DNA from: Nostoc sp. S4
GTDB lineage: Bacteria > Cyanobacteriota > Cyanobacteriia > Cyanobacteriales > Nostocaceae
Assembly: GCA_029379225.1 (NCBI GenBank)
Contig: JAQYWR010000001.1
Location: 186,001 to 250,000, forward strand
Length of the DNA stretch: 64,000 nucleotides
Direction of reading: 5' to 3'
Part shown: piece after piece, positions 9,098-18,367 of the stretch
How the letters are laid out: every line of letters begins with the position of its first letter
Position numbering within the stretch: the stretch's first letter is position 1
The notes under the pieces: model-generated
Told to the model about the DNA's origin: nothing
Seen by the model: the letters and a program-made list of their open reading frames with translations, nothing else
The model's database searches: none
Position numbers and translations under genes: made by a program

Positions 9098-10069
9098 ATA
9101 GTCTCTAGGAGTTATGCTAAATTGCCGCTTAAACAAGTAGCAAAAATGACTTGTGCTTTCATACCCCACTTGAGCAGCAATTTCTGCAATCGTTAAATTA
9201 GTGCCGATGAGTAACTGTTGTGCTTGTTCTAGTCGTAAGGATTGCACATACCCACACACTGTAGTGCCAAAAATTTCTCGAAATCCTCGTTTGAGTTTAA
9301 AGTCATTGAGTCCGATTTGTCTGGCGAGATTTAGAAGAGAAGGTGGATGCTGAAGGGTTTGATTGAGAATGGCTTTAGCATGATGTAAACGTTCAATTTC
9401 ATCGGGACGAAAAAATAGCGATCGCTCTAATAAAAGATTATTTTCCCCCCACTGAGCAATCTGAAGCGTCAGTAGTTCCAACACCTTTGCTTCTAAATAC
9501 ATTTGTCTGAGTGTTTCTCGGAATGGACACTGCAATATTTGCTGAAGTACCAATCGCATTGCAGGTGTGATAGCTCCTAATGGCTGGTGAAACCGCTCTG
9601 TTGTATTATTTTCAATCAACTGCTGGAGCAGAGTTGGTAATTCCTGAAAGCTACTTTGGAAACTAGAAAGGAAATCAGGATACCAGTAAATACTGATACA
9701 TTGCTTGGGTTGGTTCGCAGGAAAATGCTCAAACTCCCGAATATCAGGCAAGTAAAATAAATAGTTGTAGCCTGCAACTTCTTCATAATCGTCGCTGACT
9801 CCAGGCACATTTGGTGTAGTGGTTCTCATACCACCAGAGAGCAAAAATTTAGATGTGAGAAAAGGCAAATCATCGTGTTCGCTCTCAAGAATTACTGCTT
9901 GTGAATACTCGCTTTGTTGAATTACCAACTCAAGGTTATGGCGCAGCATAGTCCAATGACTGCTACCTTGACCAAACCACGTAGAAAATTTTACTTTTCC
10001 CTGATAGTGATTAAGCTGCACATCATTACATAATTCATTGAAGTCTGTCTCGGTCAAATAAATAGTCAT
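9080..10069 (-). CDS. AraC-family transcriptional regulator (PchR-like)
   Basis: DNA-binding regulator of about 329 residues. The C-terminal 100 residues hold two helix-turn-helix units: SLLNLARQIGLNDFKLKRGF, then LTIAEIAAQVGYESTSHFCY followed by FKRQFSITPRDYRR. The N-terminal part is a sensor region of the kind that binds a ferric siderophore in PchR. The ATG at 10069 gives a length like the second regulator at 12841; a TTG 48 bases upstream is less likely. It lies directly upstream of the receptor-PepSY-receptor-receptor series and probably activates it when the siderophore is present. It is a clear paralogue of the regulator at 12841-13818 (shared LKRGFRxIFGTTVxGY core). Confidence 0.9.
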   Translation of the reverse strand: MTIYLTETDFNELCNDVQLNHYQGKVKFSTWFGQGSSHWTMLRHNLELVIQQSEYSQAVILESEHDDLPFLTSKFLLSGGMRTTTPNVPGVSDDYEEVAGYNYLFYLPDIREFEHFPANQPKQCISIYWYPDFLSSFQSSFQELPTLLQQLIENNTTERFHQPLGAITPAMRLVLQQILQCPFRETLRQMYLEAKVLELLTLQIAQWGENNLLLERSLFFRPDEIERLHHAKAILNQTLQHPPSLLNLARQIGLNDFKLKRGFREIFGTTVCGYVQSLRLEQAQQLLIGTNLTIAEIAAQVGYESTSHFCYLFKRQFSITPRDYRRHKR

Positions 10070-10462
10070 GATAATAGTCTCAGCTGCTTGTTGAGAATAG
10101 TATCTATTAACAGGCAAAGCCAGCGCAACTGAAAATTTTATCCAAGAACAGTATAGTCAGATTTTTAATAAAAATTTATGCCACTACTAAGTAGTTAGTT
10201 ACTAGCAATACAGATTCTTAAATGCGTAAGCAAGGCGCGTTTGTAGAAAAAACTTTGCGAACTAGTAAAATTCAGTTCAAATCCGCTGTCATAAGTAAAT
10301 CTGTAATTCTGCAACGGCGAGTTGACATGGAAAATGTCAAAATTAAATGAGTTTTGCACCAAGCGCGTTTGAGTTGATGCAGCCTCTTATAAACAAGAGA
10401 AGCGAATTGTCACCAGACGCTATTTGATTAGCGCAGATTTGAGATAACTAAGTTGAGAATTT
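10070..10462. other. Divergent intergenic region between araC and trpS
   Basis: About 390 bases that must carry the promoters of both neighbours. I see no tRNA, repeat or coding remnant, and no convincing operator matching those before the receptors. Confidence 0.5.
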
Positions 10463-11473
10463 ATGGGCAAGCAACGTGTTCTTTCTGGAGTTCAACCAAC
10501 CGGCAATTACCATCTAGGCAACTACTTGGGAGCCATTCGCAACTGGGTAGAAGGTCAGAGCGAATACGAAAATTACCTGTTTGTGGCTGATTTGCACGCA
10601 ATTACAGTGCCACATGACCCAACACAGTTGGCAGCTGATACTTATACCCTTGTTGCTTTGTATCTAGCTTGTGGTCTTGATTTAAATCACTCCACGATTT
10701 TTGTGCAATCCCACGTTTCAGCCCACAGCGAACTCACCTGGTTGCTCAACTGTATTACACCCCTAAACTGGCTGCAAGATATGATTCAGTTTAAGGAAAA
10801 GGCGCTCAAGCAGGGAGAAAACGTGAGTGCAGGCTTGTTGGATTACCCAGTATTAATGGCATCTGACATTCTGCTTTACCAAGCTGATAAAGTGCCAGTG
10901 GGTGAAGACCAAAAACAACACTTGGAATTGACACGGGATATTGCAGCTCGGTTAAATCACCAATTTGGCAAACCAGATCGGCCAGTTCTGAAGTTACCAG
11001 ATCCTCTGATTCGCAAGGAAGGGGCAAGAGTGATGAGTTTGGCGGACGGTACACGTAAAATGTCGAAGTCCGATCCTTCCGACTTAAGCCGGATTAATTT
11101 GCTAGATTCACCAGATCAAATTCAATACAAGATTAAGCGTTGTAAAACCGACCCGATTCGCGGTCTGACTTTTGACGATCCAGCGCGTCCAGAGTGTAAT
11201 AATTTGTTAACTTTGTATACATTGCTTTCTGGTAAAACAAAAGAAGATGTAGTAGTTGAGTGTCAGGATATGGGTTGGGGACAATTCAAGCCATTATTAA
11301 CAGATACAGTAATTGAGTCCCTCAAACCAATTCAAGAAAAATATCAAGCGATAACGGCGGACAAAAGCTACTTAGAGTGTGTGTTGCGGGATGGAGGCGA
11401 AAAAGCTAGAGCGATCGCCAATCAAACTTTATCACAAGTAAAAATCGCTCTAGGCTATTCTCTGCCATTATGA
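10463..11473 (+). CDS. trpS: Tryptophanyl-tRNA synthetase
   Basis: Charges tRNA-Trp with tryptophan using ATP in the cytoplasm. Class I synthetase signatures are intact: the HIGH-type motif as HLGN at residues 17-20 within QPTGNYHLGNYLGA, and KMSKS near residue 199 in ADGTRKMSKSDPSD. Its 336 residues are normal for bacterial TrpS. The Rossmann core includes LLYQADKVPVGEDQKQHLELTRDIA, the usual tryptophan-binding and dimer region. It is a housekeeping gene sitting between the two iron-uptake half-loci, with no evident link to them. Confidence 0.97.
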   Translation: MGKQRVLSGVQPTGNYHLGNYLGAIRNWVEGQSEYENYLFVADLHAITVPHDPTQLAADTYTLVALYLACGLDLNHSTIFVQSHVSAHSELTWLLNCITPLNWLQDMIQFKEKALKQGENVSAGLLDYPVLMASDILLYQADKVPVGEDQKQHLELTRDIAARLNHQFGKPDRPVLKLPDPLIRKEGARVMSLADGTRKMSKSDPSDLSRINLLDSPDQIQYKIKRCKTDPIRGLTFDDPARPECNNLLTLYTLLSGKTKEDVVVECQDMGWGQFKPLLTDTVIESLKPIQEKYQAITADKSYLECVLRDGGEKARAIANQTLSQVKIALGYSLPL

Positions 11474-11663
11474 GTTTTACCTTTGAAGTGTGATTTGTTA
11501 TACCATTAGACAAGATAGAATTTAGGAGTCAGTACCTAAAATTCTGCAATTGAATTTTGTACAGACGCACAGACGCTCGAAGAGCGGCTTCTGGTAAGAG
11601 TATAATTCGGTCTCTACTTCTGAATTCTGACTTGTTCTTTAATAAATCGAGATTTCTAATGAT

Positions 11664-12584
11664 ATGCATCGTACCCATAGTTCCACTGCCTTCCATAGAG
11701 CCGTGCAAGCAGGTGAATTTTTAGTTACTGCTGAGGTAGCACCTCCGAAAGGGGGAGATCCAGCGCACATGATCGAAATGGCGGCGACCCTTAAGGGGAG
11801 GGTTCATGCCGTCAATATTACCGATGGTAGCCGCGCTGTGCTGCGAATGTCTTCATTAATGGCGTCGGTGATTTTATTACAAAACGGCATAGAGCCGATT
11901 TGTCAAATTGCTTGCCGCGATCGCAACCGCATTGGTTTACAAGCTGATTTAATGGGCGCTCATGCCTTGGGCATACACAATATATTAGCCCTAACTGGTG
12001 ACCCAGTAAAAGCAGGCGATCATGTCGAAGCCAAAGCTGTTTTTGACTTGGAAGGTGTGCGACTTCTGCAATTAATCCGCAAGATGAATCAAGGCGTTGA
12101 TTGCAATGAAAAACCCCTAACTGATGGGGCGCTAGATTTATTTGCTGGTGCAGCAGTAGATCCGCAATGTAAGAGTTGGTCGGGTTTACAAAGTCGATTT
12201 GAACGCAAAATCGAAGCAGGAGCGCAATTTTTTCAAAGTCAGTTGATTACCGATTTCGAGCGGCTAGAAAAATTTATGGACACAATTGCCGCTGGCTATA
12301 AAAAACCGATTTTGGCAGGAATTTTTCTGTTAAAATCGGCAAAAAATGCTCAGTTTATTAATAAGTGTGTTCCAGGTGTAAATATTCCCCAACATATTAT
12401 TGATAGATTAGCAAAAGCCAAAGACCCTCTTGAAGAAGGAATGAAAATTGCTGCCGAACAAGTACAGATAGCACAGCAATTGTGTCAAGGTGTGCATATG
12501 ATGGCAGTGAAGCGGGAAGATTTAATTGCACCAATCTTAGATTTAGCTGGAGTTGCTCCACTTAATCAGTTGGTATCAAGGTAA
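11664..12584 (+). CDS. Methylenetetrahydrofolate reductase family protein
   Basis: FAD enzyme of the MetF/MTHFR (beta/alpha)8 barrel family, which reduces 5,10-methylene-THF to 5-methyl-THF for methionine synthesis. Visible family features are the N-terminal AEVAPPKGGDP strand (equivalent to the FEFFPP/E..PP region with its catalytic acid), the VNITDGSRA segment, the ILALTGDPV strand that contacts FAD, and AGIFLLKSAKNAQFIN near the C-terminus. Its 306 residues match the single-domain bacterial form. The sequence diverges from E. coli MetF, so the electron donor cannot be named. It lies 190 bp after trpS on the same strand with repeat-like sequence between them. Confidence 0.85.
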   Translation: MHRTHSSTAFHRAVQAGEFLVTAEVAPPKGGDPAHMIEMAATLKGRVHAVNITDGSRAVLRMSSLMASVILLQNGIEPICQIACRDRNRIGLQADLMGAHALGIHNILALTGDPVKAGDHVEAKAVFDLEGVRLLQLIRKMNQGVDCNEKPLTDGALDLFAGAAVDPQCKSWSGLQSRFERKIEAGAQFFQSQLITDFERLEKFMDTIAAGYKKPILAGIFLLKSAKNAQFINKCVPGVNIPQHIIDRLAKAKDPLEEGMKIAAEQVQIAQQLCQGVHMMAVKREDLIAPILDLAGVAPLNQLVSR

Positions 12585-12675
12585 ATAAAATAATGCATTT
12601 TTGATGAAAGCAGTTGGCTATGCCATCTGTTTTTTTCATGCTTAAACATCAGGCAATTTTCACTCTTTGAAAAAC

Positions 12676-12758
12676 TAGACCTCTTGCAAAAGTTCCCTAA
12701 CACCCCACCCCTTTCGTGCAAGCTCTTAGGGGAGACTTTGACTTTTGTCAAAGGCTCT
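12676..12758. mobile_element. Possible degenerate MITE (TAGACCTCTTGCA family)
   Basis: The left end TAGACCTCTTGCAAAAGT is the same as the end of the clearer element at 58446-58527. The right end ACTTTTGTCAAAGGCTCT is an imperfect inverted copy (about 14 of 18 with one gap), and the length is almost the same. There is no coding capacity. Confidence 0.4.
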
Positions 12759-12840
12759 TTGGGGTTCATTTTTTGATTTAGAGGAAGCGATCGCACAGAT
12801 GTAATATATCTAAACACAGCGAGCGCATAGTACACACACG

Positions 12841-13818
12841 ATGACAATTAACATCACGGTTTATGATTTTTGGGACTTAAGGAAAGCAGCAAATCCACAA
12901 CTCCTAATCGACCCAATCCATCAAGAAGATCGTCTTTGTCGGTATCCTAAAGAACTGGGTGAAGGCTATTATCGCTGGATTCCCCTTCGTGAGGGCATTC
13001 TCATCGAAATTCTTGAAACCTATTTGCCGCAGTCAATCAAGTGGATTACTCATCCTCATCACCAAAACAGTTTAGAATTTGGATTTATTTTAGCTGGATC
13101 GGGACAAGATTTTGCTGGACAACCAACAAAGTCAGGAGAAGACTATATTTTTGGCGGTGTGTATCCACAGTCGAATAACAGCATTGATGGATCGGGCGAT
13201 CTGAGGTGGGTGAGTTTGATAATTAAGCCAGAAACGCTGAGGACGTTGATTGAAAGTTATGGAGAACAACTACCGCAAGATTTAGAAAAAGCGATCGCAG
13301 GTGTACCAGAATATTTTAATCTACGTCCTAGCCTAATTACTCCAGCCAAACAAGTCGCCCTCCAGCAGATTCTTCATTGTCCTTATCAGGGATTAACACG
13401 CAAAATGTATCTAGAGAGCAAAGTGCTAGAATTAGTTTCCCTCAAGCTAGCAGATCGAGTAGCAGCGCCAACAGAAAAACTGCTACGGCTTCAAGAAATC
13501 GATCGCATCCATCACGCCAGAGACATTTTACTAAGGAATATCGGTAATCCACCTTCATTAATCGATCTAGCTCGACAAGTCGGTATTAACGAATACACTC
13601 TTAAACGCGGGTTTCGTCAAATTTTTGGGACTACAGTTTTTGGTTACTTACACGACTATCGCATGGAACAAGCTAGGCAATTACTGCTGTCAGGGCAAAT
13701 GAAAATTGAACAGGTCGCTCAAATAGTTGGTTATGTTAACCGCAGTCGGTTTGCGAGTGCGTTTAGAAAAAAATACGGCATAAATCCCAAAGCGTATCAA
13801 ACGCAAAATAATATTTAG
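12841..13818 (+). CDS. AraC-family transcriptional regulator (PchR-like), paralogue of 9080-10069
   Basis: DNA-binding regulator of 325 residues with an N-terminal sensing region and a C-terminal double helix-turn-helix: SLIDLARQVGINEYTLKRGF followed by FRQIFGTTVFGYLHDYRMEQ, then KIEQVAQIVGYVNRSRFASA. The recognition helices differ in part from the first regulator, which would suit different operators or effectors. It precedes a TonB receptor on the same strand by 190 bp, repeating the araC-receptor arrangement of the minus-strand cluster. The start ATG follows GCGCATAGTACACACACG without a strong ribosome site. I infer siderophore-dependent activation of the next gene. Confidence 0.9.
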   Translation: MTINITVYDFWDLRKAANPQLLIDPIHQEDRLCRYPKELGEGYYRWIPLREGILIEILETYLPQSIKWITHPHHQNSLEFGFILAGSGQDFAGQPTKSGEDYIFGGVYPQSNNSIDGSGDLRWVSLIIKPETLRTLIESYGEQLPQDLEKAIAGVPEYFNLRPSLITPAKQVALQQILHCPYQGLTRKMYLESKVLELVSLKLADRVAAPTEKLLRLQEIDRIHHARDILLRNIGNPPSLIDLARQVGINEYTLKRGFRQIFGTTVFGYLHDYRMEQARQLLLSGQMKIEQVAQIVGYVNRSRFASAFRKKYGINPKAYQTQNNI

Positions 13819-13845
13819 ACACTATTACTGTATTAATCTGCCCCA

Positions 13846-13884
13846 AAATTCCAATTATGGCGCAAAAAAATTCCGTTTTGGAGC
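13846..13884 (+). promoter_or_regulatory. Candidate AraC-family operator upstream of the fourth receptor
   Basis: Two related half-sites, AAATTCCAATTATGG and AAATTCCGTTTTGGAG, start 22 bases apart and are separated by an A-tract. The second resembles the AAATCCGGTTTGAGAT half-site of the minus-strand operators. The position, between the araC stop and the receptor start, is the same as in the other cluster. Confidence 0.5.
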
Positions 13885-14008
13885 CATTTTTTTGATTGAA
13901 ATCCTGTATTGTACTACCAAGAGCAATTTGAGAAAACTTCTCGACTAACGAGCAAAAATATTTGCTCTGTTGCTAATGCCTACTCAATTTATCTTGGTGT
14001 GAGGAAAT

Positions 14009-16672
14009 ATGTGGAATTTGCAACTGCCATTATTGGCAGCTACTTTGATGTCAGTGTTTTTTGCACAGACTGTATCAGCACAGGAAATTAGTAAGAGTCA
14101 GAATCTGACAAACAACCAAGAAAATCGTAACTTACGCCAGATAAATTGGACAGCAACTAATGCAAATAGGAGAATTAAGCAATTAAGCGAGCTAGAACCC
14201 GTTTTTACTAGCGCTCGAATGTTATTAGTGCAGTCACCAACACCCACATTAGAAATTGTGCAAGTGACAGCAGTCAAAGCAAATCCCACATCTAAAGGTG
14301 TGGAGGTAATTTTACAAACTTCAAATGGGCAACAGTTGCAGCTAGTAAATCGCTCTACTGGCAATAATTTTATCACTGATATTCCGAATGCCCAACTGCG
14401 CCTACCGTCGGGCGATGCCTTTAGTTTTCGCTCAGATAAACCAATAGCAGGTATTAGCGAAATCACGGTGACAAACTTTGATGCTAATACTATTAGGGTG
14501 AGTGTCACAGGTGAAGTGAGTCAGCCAGTTGTGGAGTTGTTTGATAGTCCAGATGAGGGGATAATTTTCGCTGTTGCTAGTGCTGCATCTACCACGCCAT
14601 TACAGCAGCAACCGCAAACACAACCACCCCAAACTAGTCAGCCAGAAAATCAGACACAACCAACTCAACCATCAACTTCAGGCGATCAGCCAATTGAGTT
14701 AGTGGTGACTGGCGAACAAGATAATTACCGCATCACAGATAGTTCAACTGCTACCAGAACCGATACACCTCTACGTGATGTTCCTCAATCGATTCAAGTT
14801 ATCCCACAAGAGGTAATCAAAGACCAGCAAATCACGCGGATTAGCGATGCGACGCGCAATGTGTCCGGCGTGTCGCCGTTAACAGGCTTTGCCAATGCAT
14901 TTGATATCTACACGATTCGAGGATTTACTAATTACAACATTCTGACAAATGGCTTCAAAACCGACAACCACTTCAGCTATGGTTCCAGCGTAGAAAGAGT
15001 AGAAGTTCTTAAAGGTCCTGCCTCTGTATTGTATGGTCAGATTGAACCGGGCGGTGTCGTCAATTATGTGACTAAGCAACCCTTGAGCGATCCCTACTAT
15101 GCAGCAGAATTTACAGCAGGTAGTTTCAGTTTTTATCGGGGTACCATTGACTTTTCTGGACCACTCAGCACCGACAAAAAATTACTCTATCGCTTGAATG
15201 TTGCTTACGAGAATTCCGGCAGTTACCGGGATTTCTATAATTACGATAATTTCACTGTGTCCCCTGTCATCACTTATAAGCCTAGCGAAAACACAGTTCT
15301 CACTTTTGAATATCAGTATGGTAGACGACGTGGAGGATTCGATCGCGCCTTTCCACCGAATAACCCCGTTCTGACGCTTCCCATCACTCGCAACTTCGGA
15401 GAGCCTAATGACTTTAACAATCTAGACTATCATCGCGCATCTTTAACGCTAGATCGGCATTTCGGTAAAAGTTTACAACTGCGAAGCGCTCTTTTTTTCC
15501 AATCATTCGTTGATAACAGTGCCTATGTCAACATTGACAGCATTCAACCAGATGGTCGTACTTTGCAGCGCGACTACTCAGTAAACGACGATCTCCTCAC
15601 TAAAGACTACTCCTGGCAAAATGATTTAATTGGTAAGTTCAACACTGGTTCAATTGCCCATCAACTCCTGCTAGGTTTGGAGTTGAGTCGAAACACATCA
15701 CCACCTGGTCTTTTATCTAACTATAACTATAGTACTGGCTTAATCGATATTTTCAATCCTGTCTATGGTGCTGGCCGTCCTACAACCCTAGAAAATGCTA
15801 CTTATTATTCTGGCAAAACAGACACACTAGGTCTTTATTTGCAAGACCAGGTAACCCTACTATCTAATTTGAAGTTGCTGCTTGGTGGGAGATACGATTT
15901 TGTTGATAGCGTCAATAGTACAAGACCATTAGGTGGAGACATCAATAGCTCTGAGTTTAACGGTAATGCCTTTTCGCCCCGTGTGGGATTAGTCTATCAA
16001 CCCATAGAGCCGATTTCGCTCTATGCTAGTTACAGCCGTTCCTTTGTTCCCAACACTGGCAGAACGGCTAGTGGAGAAATACTCGAACCTTCTCGCGGTA
16101 CACAGTACGAAGTTGGTATAAAATCTGAACTTTTTGAGCGACGGCTTTTGGCAACGCTAGCCGCCTATGATATTACCAAAACAAACATACTCACAACAGA
16201 CCCTAACAATACCGACTTCTCAATTGCGGTGGGAGAAGTAAAAAGTCGAGGGATTGAACTGGATGTAGCAGGAGAAATTTTACCAGGTTGGAAGATTATT
16301 GCTTCTGGGTATTTGAATGATGCATTTGTAAGTAAGGATAACAGCATTCCAGTAGGACGCAGACTGGAAAATGCAGCTTATCATGGCGCTTCTTTATGGA
16401 CAACTTATGAAATTCAAAAAGGTGACTTGCAAGGATTACAGTTTGGTGCAGGTATCTTTTTTGTAGGCTCACGCATTGCCAACCAGAGCGATCCCTTTAC
16501 TATTCCTTCTTACGTCAAAACTGATGCTGCAATCTCCTACAAACATGATAATTGGCGGGCTGCGCTCAACTTTAAGAATATCTTTGATGTCAAATATTAC
16601 GACACCAATGGCTACTATGCTTTCCCTCAAGCACCGTTAACTGTATTGGGAACGATTTCAGTAGAGTTTTGA
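14009..16672 (+). CDS. TonB-dependent siderophore receptor with AMIN domain
   Basis: Fourth receptor, 887 residues, on the opposite strand to the other three. The ATG follows GAGGAAAT, a good ribosome site, and opens a signal peptide ending at TVSAQ. An AMIN domain spans about 80-190 (EIVQVTAVKANPTSKGVEVI), then a Gln/Pro/Thr linker, a TonB-box-like IELVVTGEQDNY, a plug with VEVLKGPASVLYGQIEPGG, and a barrel ending in aromatic ISVEF. Its N-terminal region up to the AMIN domain matches the partial receptor at 1-2333 better than the other two (shared ISKSxN and RQLSELEPV). It is probably controlled by the AraC protein just upstream and once had its own PepSY partner downstream. Confidence 0.95.
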   Translation: MWNLQLPLLAATLMSVFFAQTVSAQEISKSQNLTNNQENRNLRQINWTATNANRRIKQLSELEPVFTSARMLLVQSPTPTLEIVQVTAVKANPTSKGVEVILQTSNGQQLQLVNRSTGNNFITDIPNAQLRLPSGDAFSFRSDKPIAGISEITVTNFDANTIRVSVTGEVSQPVVELFDSPDEGIIFAVASAASTTPLQQQPQTQPPQTSQPENQTQPTQPSTSGDQPIELVVTGEQDNYRITDSSTATRTDTPLRDVPQSIQVIPQEVIKDQQITRISDATRNVSGVSPLTGFANAFDIYTIRGFTNYNILTNGFKTDNHFSYGSSVERVEVLKGPASVLYGQIEPGGVVNYVTKQPLSDPYYAAEFTAGSFSFYRGTIDFSGPLSTDKKLLYRLNVAYENSGSYRDFYNYDNFTVSPVITYKPSENTVLTFEYQYGRRRGGFDRAFPPNNPVLTLPITRNFGEPNDFNNLDYHRASLTLDRHFGKSLQLRSALFFQSFVDNSAYVNIDSIQPDGRTLQRDYSVNDDLLTKDYSWQNDLIGKFNTGSIAHQLLLGLELSRNTSPPGLLSNYNYSTGLIDIFNPVYGAGRPTTLENATYYSGKTDTLGLYLQDQVTLLSNLKLLLGGRYDFVDSVNSTRPLGGDINSSEFNGNAFSPRVGLVYQPIEPISLYASYSRSFVPNTGRTASGEILEPSRGTQYEVGIKSELFERRLLATLAAYDITKTNILTTDPNNTDFSIAVGEVKSRGIELDVAGEILPGWKIIASGYLNDAFVSKDNSIPVGRRLENAAYHGASLWTTYEIQKGDLQGLQFGAGIFFVGSRIANQSDPFTIPSYVKTDAAISYKHDNWRAALNFKNIFDVKYYDTNGYYAFPQAPLTVLGTISVEF

Positions 16673-16699
16673 CGTTTATTTAGCCACGAATTATCTACC

Positions 16700-17029
16700 A
16701 TGATGGGCAAAACCTTGCATAACTTCGTATTTCTAAAGCTGCTATTGGGCTATGTCTACCAACAAACCGCAAAGCAGCCACGCATCCTCAACTGTTTCAC
16801 TCCCCTGCACTACGGTAGTTTTGGCAGCTTACTCACCCGCATTCTCTAGGTCTTTGTTAGATTTGCACCATTGATTTTATTTATCACTGGTTTTGTGATG
16901 TGGCGGTATCGCAAAAGACATACGAACAATTTGCCAAAAGAAGCTATGCTTACGGTAATACGTACCACTTTGTCAAAGCAAGCTACCCGTAGCCTCTCCA
17001 ACACGAGAAAAGGGAACGCTCAAAAGTAG
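16700..17029 (+). pseudogene. Remnant of a PepSY-associated TM protein gene
   Basis: Translating this frame gives RILNCFTPLHYGSFGSLLT, an in-frame TAG at 16847-16849, then FAPLILFITGFVMWRYRKRH. This aligns with the C-terminus of the intact PepSY protein at 5164-6294 (RILNSFNDLHYGTFWGLPS and FAPLILFFTGFVMWRYRYRR). The N-terminal two thirds of the gene are gone. It lies straight after a receptor, the same order as in the minus-strand cluster, so this half-locus has lost its reductase-type partner. Confidence 0.85.
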
Positions 17030-17213
17030 AAACGCTCCCATTTAATACGTAATAATTTTTACATATCAAAGCCCGCCACTGCACTTAGGTATGCGATCGC
17101 TACTACATCTTTCAATTCTCAAACATTAGTCTATAGCAGCATAATATCACTAATGACATAGCCTACTAAGGCGCTTATACTAGTGTTTGCATCTAGACAC
17201 CTTTAAAATTAGG

Positions 17214-17459
17214 TTACATCTTACCGTGTTGCATCACTTGTTGTAAATGATGGCGAAGCTCTTTAGCTTGCTCAAGATCGGATTGCCGTAATTTTTGAAA
17301 TAACTGTACACAAGGCTGGGAACCTGCTTGCTCTGCATCTTTTATGTAAGTATCGTAAGCCTTAATAGCTTCAGCCTTGTTGTGCAACACGGTGAGAAAA
17401 TCATACTCCAAGTTGCTAATTGGTTCTTGAGACTGTCCGTTACCTGTATTTTCAACCAT
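17214..17459 (-). CDS. Small conserved-looking helical protein of unknown function
   Basis: Protein of 81 residues; I do not recognise a named family. After a polar N-terminal tail of about 15 residues it looks like two long amphipathic helices (EYDFLTVLHNKAEAIKAYDT and LFQKLRQSDLEQAKELRHHL), with several His and Glu as in half of a ferritin-like bundle. No signal peptide or membrane segment is present. An AGAGGG ribosome site lies 6 bases before the ATG, which supports real translation. It stands alone between the decayed PepSY gene and the NADAR gene. A metal-binding role is only a suggestion. Confidence 0.6.
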   Translation of the reverse strand: MVENTGNGQSQEPISNLEYDFLTVLHNKAEAIKAYDTYIKDAEQAGSQPCVQLFQKLRQSDLEQAKELRHHLQQVMQHGKM

Positions 17460-17740
17460 TGTTTGACCCTCTTGTAGAATTGCTAATTAACTTATACTCA
17501 TGTTCAAACAGCAATTCATCTTCCAAAAAGGGTATAGTTCAATACGTCGGAAGTACCTTGCAAAAGTCGGTCATATATTAAATGACTAATTGGCTGTTTG
17601 ATTAATTTTTTGTTAAATGTCTTAACTGTCTTATTTGTGCTTGTATCTTCACTATGAAATAGAAAAAATAATCAGGAATCAATGAAATTAATTTAGCAAA
17701 GCTAATATTGAATTCATAATTATTTTAATTTCCAATTACA

Positions 17741-18262
17741 ATGAAAAACAAATCTCAAATTCGCAACTTTCAACATCTAGCTTTGAAATTAAATTTAAAG
17801 TTGCTGAATAGGTCAATAAAAACGATTTACTTTTGTTATGCTGACGAAGTTCCTTATGGTTGCTTTTGTAATTTCTCAGCACATACTTTTAGATTGGATA
17901 ACTTCTCTTGGCAAACTAGCGAACACTATTTTCAAGCACAGAAGTATGTAGGTACACCTTATTTCGAGAAAGTGCAGCAAGCAAAAACACCATTGGAAGC
18001 AGCAAATATTGGTGGCGATCGCTCTTTACCTCTTCGCTCAGACTGGAAGCAAGTTAAAGATGAATTTATGTACAAAGCAGTTTTAGCTAAATTCCAGAAT
18101 CATGCAGATATTCGAGATATTCTACTATCAACTGGTAATCGATTAATTATAGAAACCTCATCACATGACTATTACTGGGGTTGTGGAGAAGATGGTAGTG
18201 GTAAAAATCGATTGGGAGAGATTTTAATGGAAGTACGAACTATACTTCATCATTATAGTTAA
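17741..18262 (+). CDS. NADAR family protein (YbiA/COG3236-like N-glycosidase or ADP-ribosyl hydrolase)
   Basis: NADAR-fold protein of 173 residues. Diagnostic segments are present: FCNFSAHTFRLDNFSWQTSE near residues 45-65, HYFQAQKYVGTP, the DWKQVKDEFMYKAVLAKF stretch, and the C-terminal DYYWGCGEDGSGKNRLGEIL. Members either cleave the N-glycosidic bond of early riboflavin intermediates or remove ADP-ribose from guanine in nucleic acid (NADAR antitoxins of DarT1-type systems). Sequence alone does not tell which. The N-terminal 28 residues are extra relative to many members, so a later start is possible. It is AT-rich like the next gene, suggesting that the two arrived together; no DarT-like toxin gene is adjacent. 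Confidence 0.85.
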   Translation: MKNKSQIRNFQHLALKLNLKLLNRSIKTIYFCYADEVPYGCFCNFSAHTFRLDNFSWQTSEHYFQAQKYVGTPYFEKVQQAKTPLEAANIGGDRSLPLRSDWKQVKDEFMYKAVLAKFQNHADIRDILLSTGNRLIIETSSHDYYWGCGEDGSGKNRLGEILMEVRTILHHYS

Positions 18263-18367
18263 CACTAAACTTTGTTGTTATATATTATTATAATTTTTAC
18301 TTAATTTATTATATTTAGTGTTGGTTATCGCCTATAATTGATGACAATTTATTTTGTTATAATAATT

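Noticed and set aside
10261..10300. TTCAAATCC motif suggesting a tRNA T-arm
   Set aside because: No acceptor, D or anticodon stem can be drawn around it. I found no tRNA in any gap of the window.
12566..12847. Minus-strand open frame of 93 codons between the folate gene and araC
   Set aside because: It runs through the MITE-like repeat, has no family features or ribosome site, and overlaps the ends of both flanking genes.
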